From contig JACPVJ010000020.1 in NCBI GenBank assembly GCA_016191785.1, forward strand, positions 1-37,002: a stretch of 37,002 bases of DNA. The letters run 5' to 3'. The position numbers and the translations under genes are program-made. Under the pieces are notes generated by a model. The model was not told where the DNA came from, searched no databases, and saw only the letters and a program-made list of their open reading frames with translations. Source of the stretch: Myxococcales bacterium. GTDB lineage: Bacteria > Myxococcota_A > Polyangia > Polyangiales > Polyangiaceae. This document shows, piece after piece, positions 26,566 through 34,581 of this stretch (the stretch's first letter is position 1; each line of letters opens with the position of its first letter).

Positions 26566-27189
26566 TCAGTCCTCGCGCGCCCGCAGAGGCGGCCGCGGTC
26601 CGAACAGATAGTTGGCCAGCATCGCGATCATCTCCTCGATGAAGGCCTCCCGCGCAGCACCTTGGAGCGGCTCCTTCAGTGTCACCAGGGTGTTGTAGCG
26701 AAAGCTCCGCACCATGAGCAACGCCGCAACTTCCAGGTTCTTGGGCGCAATGCGCGAGCGCGCGAGCTCGAGCAAGAGAAGCAGGCTCCGCGCCGCTTTT
26801 TTGTCGATTTCGTGGGTCGGGTCGAGCCCGGCATAGCGCGGCACCTGCTCGAGCAGCACGTGATAGAGCGGCGCGTTGCCCTCGAACACCGCGAGCGTCT
26901 CCTCGGTGTACGCACGCAGAATGGCGGGGACGTCGTCGAGACCGATCTCCGAGAAGATGCGCAGCAGGGCAGCTTCGAGCCGCGCAGATTCGCGGACGAA
27001 GATCGCAGTCAAGAGCGCGTGCTTGTCGGAGTAGTACTGGTACAGGGAGCCGACGCTGACGCCAGCGACTTCGGCGATGCGGTTGGTGGTCGCGCGCTCG
27101 AGTCCCATCTCCGCGAAGACCCTGGCAGCCGCCTCGACGATCGCATCTGCCGTTTCTTGCGAGCGTTTCTGGCGGGGTGCGCGAACCAT
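26566..27189 (-). CDS. TetR/AcrR-family regulator
   Basis: A 207-residue regulator with a textbook N-terminal helix-turn-helix: AIVEAAARVFAEMGLERATT, followed by IAEVAGVSVGSLYQYYSDKH. The C-terminal domain (about 65-205) is helical, with LYHVLLEQVPRYAGLDPTHE near the middle, as in TetR proteins with a TetR_C-type ligand domain. The ATG at 27189 gives a normal 10-residue basic arm before helix 1. It is divergent from an acyltransferase across 161 bp, which suggests it controls that gene and itself, possibly in response to an acyl-CoA or lipid; that is inference. Confidence 0.9.
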   Translation of the reverse strand: MVRAPRQKRSQETADAIVEAAARVFAEMGLERATTNRIAEVAGVSVGSLYQYYSDKHALLTAIFVRESARLEAALLRIFSEIGLDDVPAILRAYTEETLAVFEGNAPLYHVLLEQVPRYAGLDPTHEIDKKAARSLLLLLELARSRIAPKNLEVAALLMVRSFRYNTLVTLKEPLQGAAREAFIEEMIAMLANYLFGPRPPLRARED

Positions 27190-27350
27190 GTGCGCTCATC
27201 ATGGCACACGTGCGTCCCACGAAAGATCTGAAACCGGGTCCGCAACGGACACGCCTGCTAGGGAGATTCCGATGCTCGCTCGCGGAGTTGGCAGTCGCTT
27301 CGGAACGCGAGTTGGCGGCGTCGGCGGAGGGATGCATTTTGCGGCTCGCC

Positions 27351-28277
27351 ATGCAGAGCAAAAACCCGGTTCGCGATGTCGACGCCGACTTCCGCCCCGC
27401 CCTCGCGATTTGGATCAGCCGCGTCTTGTCACCGCTCAACCGCCTGTGGTTCCGCTACGAGCTTCGCGGCACCCAGGTGCTCCCCCCCGGACCATGCATG
27501 ATCGCCGGCAACCACAGCGGCATCGGCATCGCCGACGTGGTGTGTCTCCTCGGCGCGCGCCAACAAATGCCCAGGGGCCGGCGCATGGTCGGGTTGATGC
27601 ACGACTTGTTCGTCTCGGCGCCGATCATCGGCTGGGTCGCGCGCGTCTCGGGCGCGGTCCGCGCTCACCCCGCGGCGGCCCGGGAGGCGCTGGCGCGCGG
27701 CTACGACATCGTGGTGTTCCCCGGCGGGGGCGTCGACGCGTGTCGGCCGTTCACCCAAGCTGACCGGGTGGAATTTGGCTCACATCGCGGCTACGCGCGC
27801 ATCGCGCTCGAGGCGGGCGTGCCCATCGTTCCGCTCGCCACGACCGGCAGTCACTACACCTACCTGCTCTTGCCCTGGCTCGGCGACGTCATCGGGAAGA
27901 AGCTGCGTGCCCTGGGCCTCAGCCGCGACGAGCGCACTCCCATCCCGATCGCCGCGCTCGTCGCGCTGGCCACGCTCGGCGCGGTGCTCGCGGGCGCGCT
28001 GCCGGGCTGGGCGCTGGCGCTCGCTCTTCTGGCGGTGGTGATTCCGAACCCGGTTCGCGTTCAGAGCGTGATGCTTCCCGCCATCGACGTCTGCGCAGCC
28101 ACCGCACACTTGTCGGATCCGGCCGAGCGCGTCGAGTTGGCACACCGCCTGGTGTGGAGCACGCTGCAGGCGGCCGTCGCCGACGGGCCTCGTCCGCGGC
28201 ACGCGGCGGCTCACCGGCGGCGTGCTCGGCTTCTGCTGGGCTTCGTGCCCTGCCCGACCGGCCGCGGCGCAAGGTGA
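27351..28277 (+). CDS. Lysophospholipid acyltransferase-family protein (PlsC-like)
   Basis: A 308-residue acyltransferase. The core is visible: AGNHSGIGIAD (motif I), FPGGGVDACRPF (motif III) and VPIVPLATTG (motif IV). The motif I Asp lies seven residues after the His rather than the five of PlsC, and FPGGG replaces FPEGT; both features suit a branch of the family with FPGG-type motifs. A hydrophobic stretch of about 40 residues (around 195-235) suggests membrane association. It transfers an acyl group to a glycerolipid or similar hydroxyl; the acceptor is unknown. The ATG at 27351 was preferred; the upstream frame is Arg/Leu-rich without coding character. It is divergent from TetR. Confidence 0.82.
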   Translation: MQSKNPVRDVDADFRPALAIWISRVLSPLNRLWFRYELRGTQVLPPGPCMIAGNHSGIGIADVVCLLGARQQMPRGRRMVGLMHDLFVSAPIIGWVARVSGAVRAHPAAAREALARGYDIVVFPGGGVDACRPFTQADRVEFGSHRGYARIALEAGVPIVPLATTGSHYTYLLLPWLGDVIGKKLRALGLSRDERTPIPIAALVALATLGAVLAGALPGWALALALLAVVIPNPVRVQSVMLPAIDVCAATAHLSDPAERVELAHRLVWSTLQAAVADGPRPRHAAAHRRRARLLLGFVPCPTGRGAR

Positions 28278-28362
28278 CGCTCGCGGGACCCAGACAAAAA
28301 AGTCCGCAACTGGCTGGACGGAGCTGCCGATGAGGCCGGCGACCATCGAGGAGGACACAGCC

Positions 28363-29172
28363 ATGAGCGGAGTTGGACGCTGCAGTAACGACATCCGGGC
28401 CTGCCACCGGGAAGATCAGGTGGCCCACGAGACGCTGAGCGCGCTGGAGCAACGCAATGGCGGCAAGCCGCTGGCCAAGGGCGTCACGCCGAGCGGCGCC
28501 GGGCGGGCAGAGGCCAAGAAGGAGTGGACGGCGACCGAGGGTGCACAGCGCGTGGGCCCCAAAGCGGCGAAGGCCCTCGGGGGCCACGGGGCGAAGGAAG
28601 CAGGGATCGTCGCCGGCGAGCACGGGATGAAACGCGGCCTCAAGGCGTTCGCCGAGCACTCGGCGTCCCGCACCGCGCAGCTCGGCGAGAAGGCGCTTCA
28701 CGGCGTCGGTCTCGTGATGTGGATCAAGGCTGGGGTCGAGCTCGCAACCGAGGCGCACGAGGGGGCGGTCGGGGACGCCAAGGCACAGGGCCGGCGTGAG
28801 AGCGACGGCCTTCAGCGCGACGCGATGCGCGCGTTCATCGTCGGCCAGTCGGGCAATGTCTTCAGCAGCGGCTTCCGCGCGTACCTGATGCAGGACGTTC
28901 ACGCGGCCAGCAAGCAGGTGGCGGGAAAGATGGTGAGCGAGGCCGTGGCGTCACGCGGAGCCGCCGGCTTCGAGGCCGAAAAGGTCGTCGTTCAGACCAT
29001 GGCCAAGCAGGGCATCGTCCAGGCCAAGGCCCACGGGATCAGCGACAAGGCGGCGCTCGACAAGGCCCTGAAGACCGACGCCGCGTTCAAGGAGAAGTAC
29101 GAGAGCAGCACCGCGTTTCGGCTGGGTGTGGCATCGTACGTGTACGAGAGCTGGCGAGCGAGCCAGCGCTGA
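28363..29172 (+). CDS. Hypothetical helical protein
   Basis: A 269-residue protein with no recognised domain. It has no signal peptide and only one mildly hydrophobic stretch (LHGVGLVMWIKAGVELA, about 112-128). Composition is Ala/Gly/Lys-rich and mostly helical, with a Gly/Lys-rich segment (about 65-95: AAKALGGHGAKEAG) and a C-terminal helix ending YVYESWRASQR. A GAGGAGGA ribosome site lies upstream of the ATG, so it should be well translated. The two-helix membrane protein follows after 12 bp. The pair could be a secreted effector or toxin with its immunity protein, but no toxin motif is visible, so the call stays hypothetical. Confidence 0.7.
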   Translation: MSGVGRCSNDIRACHREDQVAHETLSALEQRNGGKPLAKGVTPSGAGRAEAKKEWTATEGAQRVGPKAAKALGGHGAKEAGIVAGEHGMKRGLKAFAEHSASRTAQLGEKALHGVGLVMWIKAGVELATEAHEGAVGDAKAQGRRESDGLQRDAMRAFIVGQSGNVFSSGFRAYLMQDVHAASKQVAGKMVSEAVASRGAAGFEAEKVVVQTMAKQGIVQAKAHGISDKAALDKALKTDAAFKEKYESSTAFRLGVASYVYESWRASQR

Positions 29173-29184
29173 AGGAAGCTCGAG

Positions 29185-29790
29185 ATGACCTCACGCCTCG
29201 AATTCCCCGAAGTCGCCCGGGCGTTCCGGCGCGCCTGGGTGCACACGGTCGGAGCCTCCGTTCTCTGGGTGACGATCATCGGGCTCGCCTTGGTGGACGC
29301 CGAGGACCTGCCCTTCCCGTGGTACGCGGGGATCCCCTTCGCAATGGTGTGCCACATGCTGGCGTGGGTCTTGGCGGGCGGCTTGGGTCCCATTGGCGAC
29401 AGGAACGCGACCGAAGCCGCGAGCTTTTCCGCTGTCGCGCCGCGCGCTCCGGTCGAGCGCCGGAGCGCGGCGTGGTTGAAGTTTCCGCTCGGCGCGCTGC
29501 CGCGACGCTGGCTCGCGCCACGGCTCGCATGGTCGGCCGACGAGGTCGTGCTGAGCAGCCGCTACTCTTCCCGGTGCGTCTTCAGAAGCGAGATCGAGTC
29601 GGTGCAGGCACGCTGCGACGGCGTCGATCTGGTCCTTCGGACCGGTGAAACCCTGACCGTCCGAACGGCCGCGCTCCCGACGAGCGTGCTCGAGCGCGTC
29701 CATCGGCCGCTCGCTGCCGCGCTGCTCTCCGCCCGCGCGCGGGCCCTCGACTTCAACCAGGCACTGGCCCGCGAGCTCTCGCCCCGGTGA
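29185..29790 (+). CDS. Two-helix membrane protein with cytoplasmic beta domain
   Basis: A 201-residue protein. Two hydrophobic segments (about 20-38, VGASVLWVTIIGLALV, and 47-68, AGIPFAMVCHMLAWVLAG) are followed by a soluble region whose strands (DEVVLSSRYSSRCVF, DGVDLVLRTGETLTVRT) resemble a PH-like (bPH) domain. A C-terminal helix follows. The start ATG has a GGAAG site. It is coupled to the helical protein upstream and may be its partner. No family name is claimed. It is convergent with the amylase gene, 10 bp apart. Confidence 0.72.
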   Translation: MTSRLEFPEVARAFRRAWVHTVGASVLWVTIIGLALVDAEDLPFPWYAGIPFAMVCHMLAWVLAGGLGPIGDRNATEAASFSAVAPRAPVERRSAAWLKFPLGALPRRWLAPRLAWSADEVVLSSRYSSRCVFRSEIESVQARCDGVDLVLRTGETLTVRTAALPTSVLERVHRPLAAALLSARARALDFNQALARELSPR

Positions 29791-29800
29791 GCCTGCCTCG

Positions 29801-31621
29801 TCACAGCCCGCTGATCAGGTCCCCCGAGCGCACGAACAGCTTCCCACTTGAAGCCGGCACGTTCACAATCAGCGTGCCGTCGCCGGCCACGCTCACCGTC
29901 TCGTTCGGGTCGAGCACGTTCACCAGGCCGGTGCCCGCGGCGGTGCCGACCTTCATGCCGGCGGCGTTGAACTGGGTCGAGCTCTCTTTGGTGCCATTGG
30001 TGTTGAGCACGATCAGCGCGTAGGCGTCGCCGGCGTCACCGCCGCTGCGCTCGAAGGCGAAGATGCCGGCGTCGCTCTCGCTGCCGGTGCGATCGCTGGC
30101 CCAGGTGACCTTCACGTCGCCGTGGGTCAGCGCTTTGTACGAGCGGCGAATGTTGGCGAGCCGGCGCACCCACTGGTAGTCGGCGCTCTGCTGGTCGTAC
30201 CCGCTCCACCACAGGTCTTCACGGTTCGCCGGGTCGTTGCCGCCGCTGAACCCCTGCTCGGTGCCGTAGTACACGCAGGGGATGCCGTCTTCGGTGAACA
30301 GGAACAAGAGCGCGTTGTTCAGCGCCGCCTTGTCGTTCTTGAAGAACAAGAAGCGCCCGACGTCGTGGTTGTCGAGGAAGTTCACCAGCGCCTTGTTGGG
30401 CGGCACGCCGATGCCACCCGGCTGGGGCGCGGTGCCATAGTTCCCGTTCGGTCCCAGGCGCTGCGTCCACAAATCCTCGATCTGCTTGGTCGCCTTGCCT
30501 TCCTGGAACACGTCGCGAATCACGCTGTAGTACTGCGGGAAGTAGAACACGCTGTCGACCTCGTCACCGAAGGTGAACGAGCCCACCAGCTTGTCGTCCC
30601 CGTCGAACGACTCGCCGAACATGAAGAAGTTGTTCTTGCCCTTGGCGGCCAGGCGCTGGCGCACGGCCGGCGCGAAGGTCTTCCAGAAGTCGTGCTCGAC
30701 GTGCTTCAAGGTGTCGATCCGGAAGCCGTCGAGATCGGTGAGCTCGACCCAGCGCACGAACACGTCGATCAGCGCCTGACGCACCGCCGGGTTCTCGGTG
30801 TTCAGGTCCTTGAGGCCGCCGGGGAAGTCGCCGTACAGCGTCTGCTCCGCGTTCCACTCCCAGACGCGACCGCGGCGGTTGTACGCCTGCGCCTCTTGGA
30901 AGATGGGCGGCTCGGGCGGCATGTGGTTCGACTCGGGTTCATAGGCGAACACGATGGGCGCCGGGCCCGCCTCGCCCAGGCTGGTCCAGGCCTGCACGCC
31001 CCGGGGGTCGTAGTCGGGGTCGTACTCGTTGACGTGGTTGACCGGGCTGGTGGGCGTGCCGTCGGGCTTCTTCGGCGCAATCAGCGGGCCGGTGCCGCCC
31101 ACGCGCTCGTCCGCCTGACCGTTCAGGTTGATGTCGTAATAGAACACCTGGCCCACGTGGTTCACGACAATGTCGAGGATTACCTTGATGCCCCGGTCGT
31201 GCGCCTTGTCGATCAGGCGACGCAGGCTGAGCAGATCGCCGAAGTGGGGGTTCAGCTGGGTGAAGTCCTGGGTCCAGTAACCGTGGTAGCCGTCGACGCC
31301 CGCGTCGGTCTCGACGTTCTTCACGATCGGCGAGATCCAGAGCGCGGTGACCCCCAGGTTCTCGAGGTAGTCGAGCTTCTCTTCCACGCCGCGGTAGTCG
31401 CCGCCGTGATAGCGAGCCGGCGCGTTCTCGACCACGCGATAGTCGTTGGCATAGTCGCCGTTCGCGAAGCGATCGGTCATCAGCTGATAGACCACCTCGC
31501 TGCGCCAGTCCGCCACGTGGGTCTCGATCGGGCGCTCGCCCTCGAGCCCCTCGAAGTCCATGCAGCCGGCGCTGCACGAGGCGGCGAGCGCGAGAACCAC
31601 CGACGGAAGCTTGGCCTTCAT
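29801..31621 (-). CDS. Secreted alpha-amylase-type GH13 lipoprotein
   Basis: A 606-residue glycoside hydrolase of family 13. A lipobox ending at Cys20 anchors it to a membrane. The TIM-barrel motifs are complete: DIVVNH (150-155), the nucleophile Asp303 in GFRIDTLKHVE, the acid/base Glu337 in GESFDGD, and FLDNHD (415-420). An inserted Pro-rich domain lies about 176-265. The C-terminal beta domain (about 530-606) is of the amylase C-domain type. It cleaves alpha-1,4 glucans such as starch or maltodextrin; the exact product (amylase, maltogenic, cyclomaltodextrinase-like) is open. It starts 2 bp after the porin stop, so the two form one operon. Confidence 0.93.
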   Translation of the reverse strand: MKAKLPSVVLALAASCSAGCMDFEGLEGERPIETHVADWRSEVVYQLMTDRFANGDYANDYRVVENAPARYHGGDYRGVEEKLDYLENLGVTALWISPIVKNVETDAGVDGYHGYWTQDFTQLNPHFGDLLSLRRLIDKAHDRGIKVILDIVVNHVGQVFYYDINLNGQADERVGGTGPLIAPKKPDGTPTSPVNHVNEYDPDYDPRGVQAWTSLGEAGPAPIVFAYEPESNHMPPEPPIFQEAQAYNRRGRVWEWNAEQTLYGDFPGGLKDLNTENPAVRQALIDVFVRWVELTDLDGFRIDTLKHVEHDFWKTFAPAVRQRLAAKGKNNFFMFGESFDGDDKLVGSFTFGDEVDSVFYFPQYYSVIRDVFQEGKATKQIEDLWTQRLGPNGNYGTAPQPGGIGVPPNKALVNFLDNHDVGRFLFFKNDKAALNNALLFLFTEDGIPCVYYGTEQGFSGGNDPANREDLWWSGYDQQSADYQWVRRLANIRRSYKALTHGDVKVTWASDRTGSESDAGIFAFERSGGDAGDAYALIVLNTNGTKESSTQFNAAGMKVGTAAGTGLVNVLDPNETVSVAGDGTLIVNVPASSGKLFVRSGDLISGL

Positions 31622-31623
31622 GC

Positions 31624-33162
31624 TCACTCTCCGTAGCTCGACGAGTTGAACCACCACTCGGCGCCGATGCCGTAGAACTGCTCCACCTTGCGCCGCGCGA
31701 ACACGTCGTCGTAGGCGTAGAGCGAGCGCGCGTCCTCGTTCCTCTGGGTGAACGCCATGATCAGACGCAAGACCGGCCGCTTGAACACGCCGGCCCCCGC
31801 GGGCGACAGGTACGGCATGAGCCCGAAGCGCCAGAGCCGGGCGTGCACCGGCTGGTTGGTGGCGATGTTCAAGATGCCGCGCTGCTGGGCCTGGTACGAG
31901 CCCTCGACGGCCACGCCAGCGTGATCGCCCAGAAAGACGTGGGGCCGCACGACGAAGATGCCCTCGTCCACGTTGTTGAAGTTGAACTGTTCCGGCGTCG
32001 GCTCGCGGAACGAGCGGAAGTACCCGCCCACGACCAAGGCGAAGGGGCTTTGCTCGAAGTTCCCGGAGATGCCGAGGCGCGTCTCGGTGGCGCCCTCGAC
32101 CGTGCGGTCGGGGCTGGTGCCCTCGGGTGTGCCGAGCTCGCCGTAAGCCGCCAGCCCGCGGCCGTGGCGGAAGAACAGGTTCACGAAGGTGTCGTGCTCG
32201 CCAGTGAACAGGCCCACCTGCCCGCCCAGCAGCATGCCGCTGTCACCCGGCACGTCCTCGTAACGGCCGGGCTGGGTCTCGCGCTCGCCGCTCGGCAGGC
32301 GGTGCACCTCGCCGTAGGCCACGGCCTTGAGCCCGCCCTTTTCGCCGAACAGGGGCACGATGTGGCTCAGCTTGAGGCTGCTCACCAGCCGCGGCCGGTT
32401 CAAGATCTCGACGTCGGTCGTGCCCGGCTGGTTCTGCGGCGCGGGGCGCGGCCGTACCTGATACTGGAAGGGATCGTCGGCACGATTGAGGCCGACGTGC
32501 CACGCAGCGAAGCTCTTGCCACCCTCGAGCTCGAAACGCACGCCACCGCCCACGGTGTTCAGGTTGTCCAGCGGCCAGAAGTCGAGCAGGTAGATGTCGT
32601 CGCCGCGATACATCCGCGAGCCGGCCCAGACGCTCAGGCCCTTGTCGCCGATGCCGCGCTCTTCCAGGTACAGGTTGCGCACCGCGAGCTTCGCGTCGAA
32701 CTTGCCGTCGTAGTGGAAGAGCGGCCCGCCGATGGCCAGCGTGGTCACGATGCGGGACGACAGGTCCTTCTTCCACTCGTCGTCCCGCCGGAGCTCGAGC
32801 TCGGCGTACGGGCCCTCGTCGATCCGCGTGCCGCGAGCGACCACGTCGGCGTCGCGCCCCTCGCCGCCGCGACCGTCGCTGGCCACCACTACCCGCCCGT
32901 ACGATCCGAACGAGAACGACGAACGGGGATGGTCGAGCTCACCCTTCGGCGGCGGGACCCGGACCGGCCCCATGAACGCCGGGACCTTGCCTCGGACCAT
33001 GGGCGGGCGCGCCGCCGGGGGCTCGGGCGCGGGCGCCGGCGCCTCCGCCGGCTCGGCGGGCGCGGGCTCGGCTGGGGGTGGCGGCGACGGTTCGTCCTGG
33101 GCCAGAGCCGGCCGCGCGAGCGCGAGCGCAGCCAGCCCGATGATCCATGCCCCGCGGTTCAT
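31624..33162 (-). CDS. Maltoporin-like carbohydrate porin (LamB family)
   Basis: A 512-residue outer-membrane protein. The signal peptide is about residues 1-21 (ending ALAQ). A Pro/Ala/Glu-rich linker follows (about 24-60), then a beta-barrel with alternating aromatic strands. The segment LSVWAGSRMYRGDDIYLLDF resembles the LamB/ScrY region that forms the sugar slide, and the chain ends in an aromatic-rich strand plus a short tail (EWWFNSSSYGE). The Pro-rich linker resembles periplasmic extensions in some sugar porins. Its role is uptake of maltodextrins produced by the amylase encoded 2 bp downstream. The upstream gap to the small divergent ORF is 71 bp and should hold the promoter. Confidence 0.82.
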   Translation of the reverse strand: MNRGAWIIGLAALALARPALAQDEPSPPPPAEPAPAEPAEAPAPAPEPPAARPPMVRGKVPAFMGPVRVPPPKGELDHPRSSFSFGSYGRVVVASDGRGGEGRDADVVARGTRIDEGPYAELELRRDDEWKKDLSSRIVTTLAIGGPLFHYDGKFDAKLAVRNLYLEERGIGDKGLSVWAGSRMYRGDDIYLLDFWPLDNLNTVGGGVRFELEGGKSFAAWHVGLNRADDPFQYQVRPRPAPQNQPGTTDVEILNRPRLVSSLKLSHIVPLFGEKGGLKAVAYGEVHRLPSGERETQPGRYEDVPGDSGMLLGGQVGLFTGEHDTFVNLFFRHGRGLAAYGELGTPEGTSPDRTVEGATETRLGISGNFEQSPFALVVGGYFRSFREPTPEQFNFNNVDEGIFVVRPHVFLGDHAGVAVEGSYQAQQRGILNIATNQPVHARLWRFGLMPYLSPAGAGVFKRPVLRLIMAFTQRNEDARSLYAYDDVFARRKVEQFYGIGAEWWFNSSSYGE

Positions 33163-33233
33163 GCTGGGGCGGCGGATAACACATCCGGGCCGGGGAGTGA
33201 CGCGTCTCTCTTGCGCTCGGCCGCCACCTGGGT

Positions 33234-33383
33234 ATGGATAGCGCCGCCATGGAGCCCGGAATCGTCACCCTCGCGAAGATCGTCGGCCTGCTCGGGACCT
33301 GCATCAGCCTGATCCCGCTGGTGTTCGTGTTCTCGCCGGGTCGCCGGGACGAGCCGACGGACAACCTCGCCGGCCTCGAGTGA
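33234..33383 (+). CDS. Possible small membrane protein
   Basis: A short frame of 49 codons from the ATG at 33234, or 44 from the in-frame ATG at 33249. It contains one hydrophobic helix (GLLGTCISLIPLVFVF) followed by a charged tail (SPGRRDEPTDNLAGLE). The tail has a composition seen in small inner-membrane proteins. It ends directly against the astacin stop (33384) and is divergent from the porin. There is no strong ribosome site, so this could be a chance frame; the single well-placed helix and the fit between neighbours favour a gene. Confidence 0.4.
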   Translation: MDSAAMEPGIVTLAKIVGLLGTCISLIPLVFVFSPGRRDEPTDNLAGLE

Positions 33384-34499
33384 TCAGAGCGCCTGCGGCA
33401 GGCACTTGCCGCTGAGCAGATCCGCCGGCGTCGCGCAGGTGCTCGGTACGGGTGCGCTCGGGCCCGCCGGCGCGCACACCCCCGCCAGCGGAGACGAGCC
33501 GTTGGCACACGCCGGCGCGCAGGTCTGGAAGAGTTGATCTTTCACCTGGCCCGCCGGGCACGCGCCCGCCGGAGCGGGGGCCGGCACACCGGGCAACTTC
33601 GGGAAGGGCAGCGACCAGCCACCGGGCAAGCCGCCACCGCCACCGTACTGCGCGCTGATCGCCGCGCGATCGCCCGCCGACAGCGCGTCGCGCTGACCGA
33701 TGGGTGCGTTCGCCATGCGCGGAACGATGGTCGGCTTGCCGGTCCGGCTGAACGCGTGCGCGCCATAGTGCATCACGCTGGCGTAGTCGTAGGCGCCGAT
33801 GTCCTTGCCGCCGCGCTGCTCGAAGGCGAAGCGAAACTCGGGCTCGATCTCGTCCCAGAAGATGGTGACGAAGGCATCGCGGTCGCTGCGCGTCTGCTCG
33901 TGATAGAAGCCGGCGGCGTGCAAGATCTCGTGGGCGATGCTGCCCGGACCGCAGATCCCGATCTGGATGTCTTGCGGGCCGCCGACGCGCCCCATGGCTG
34001 ACGAGCAGCCGCCCTTCAGGGTGCTGAACACCACATAGTCGGGATCCGTCGCGACCCGCGGGCGCACCTCGAGCTCGGTCGGGTTGACCATTGCGATGGC
34101 CTTCTGGATGTTCGCCACCTGCTCGGGGGGAACCGACGCATCGATCTCGAAGGGGATCACTCCGTGCGGCCAGAGGTGGGAAACGTGGGTGGTGGCGATC
34201 GCGCCTTGCTTGTGCGCATAGGTCGGCGCGCCGTAGCGTTGCCCCAGCCCCGCGACGGGCCCGAGCTGGATGTCGCCCTCCATCATCGCGGTGCCGCCCA
34301 CCACCTGGTATCGGACCAGCTCGGGCCGGTCGCGCCCGGGCAGCGTGAGCCACTGGCTCGAGAGCGGACCGCCTTGCGGCGCGCGCTCGGCGCTCGCCGC
34401 GACCGCGCGGGCCGGCGGCATGGTAGCGCCCCGGGTCGACGCGCAGCCACCGAGCCCGAGGGCGAGAACGAGAACCACGGCGGCGGACAGGGGCTTCAA
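33384..34499 (-). CDS. Astacin-type (M12A) zinc metalloprotease lipoprotein
   Basis: The mature protein carries the astacin signature HEILHAAGFYHEQTRSDRD: zinc His190, His194 and His200 with catalytic Glu191, and the Met-turn SVMHYG with Met243 and the zinc-side Tyr245. These positions count from a TTG at 34499, which begins a clean lipoprotein signal (MKPLSAAVV up to GLGGC). An ATG at 34580 would add 27 basic residues and abut the glucoamylase start. A spacer precedes the catalytic domain (about 110-280), and the tail is Pro- and Cys-rich. The protein is expected to be membrane-anchored and exposed. Predatory myxobacteria secrete many proteases; a maturation role on its neighbours is only possible. 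It is transcribed toward the small ORF. Confidence 0.88.
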   Translation of the reverse strand: MKPLSAAVVLVLALGLGGCASTRGATMPPARAVAASAERAPQGGPLSSQWLTLPGRDRPELVRYQVVGGTAMMEGDIQLGPVAGLGQRYGAPTYAHKQGAIATTHVSHLWPHGVIPFEIDASVPPEQVANIQKAIAMVNPTELEVRPRVATDPDYVVFSTLKGGCSSAMGRVGGPQDIQIGICGPGSIAHEILHAAGFYHEQTRSDRDAFVTIFWDEIEPEFRFAFEQRGGKDIGAYDYASVMHYGAHAFSRTGKPTIVPRMANAPIGQRDALSAGDRAAISAQYGGGGGLPGGWSLPFPKLPGVPAPAPAGACPAGQVKDQLFQTCAPACANGSSPLAGVCAPAGPSAPVPSTCATPADLLSGKCLPQAL

Positions 34500-34581
34500 C
34501 GGGGCTCTGGCTCTTGATACGGCGGCGCGGTCGGCTCTCCCCCTCGGCGTGATCGCGAGATGTGCGCTAGCGTAGGCCACA

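Noticed and set aside
30122..33312. Long plus-strand frames (504 and 489 codons) opposite amylase and porin
   Set aside because: They mirror the third-position bias of the real minus-strand genes and show no recognisable fold.
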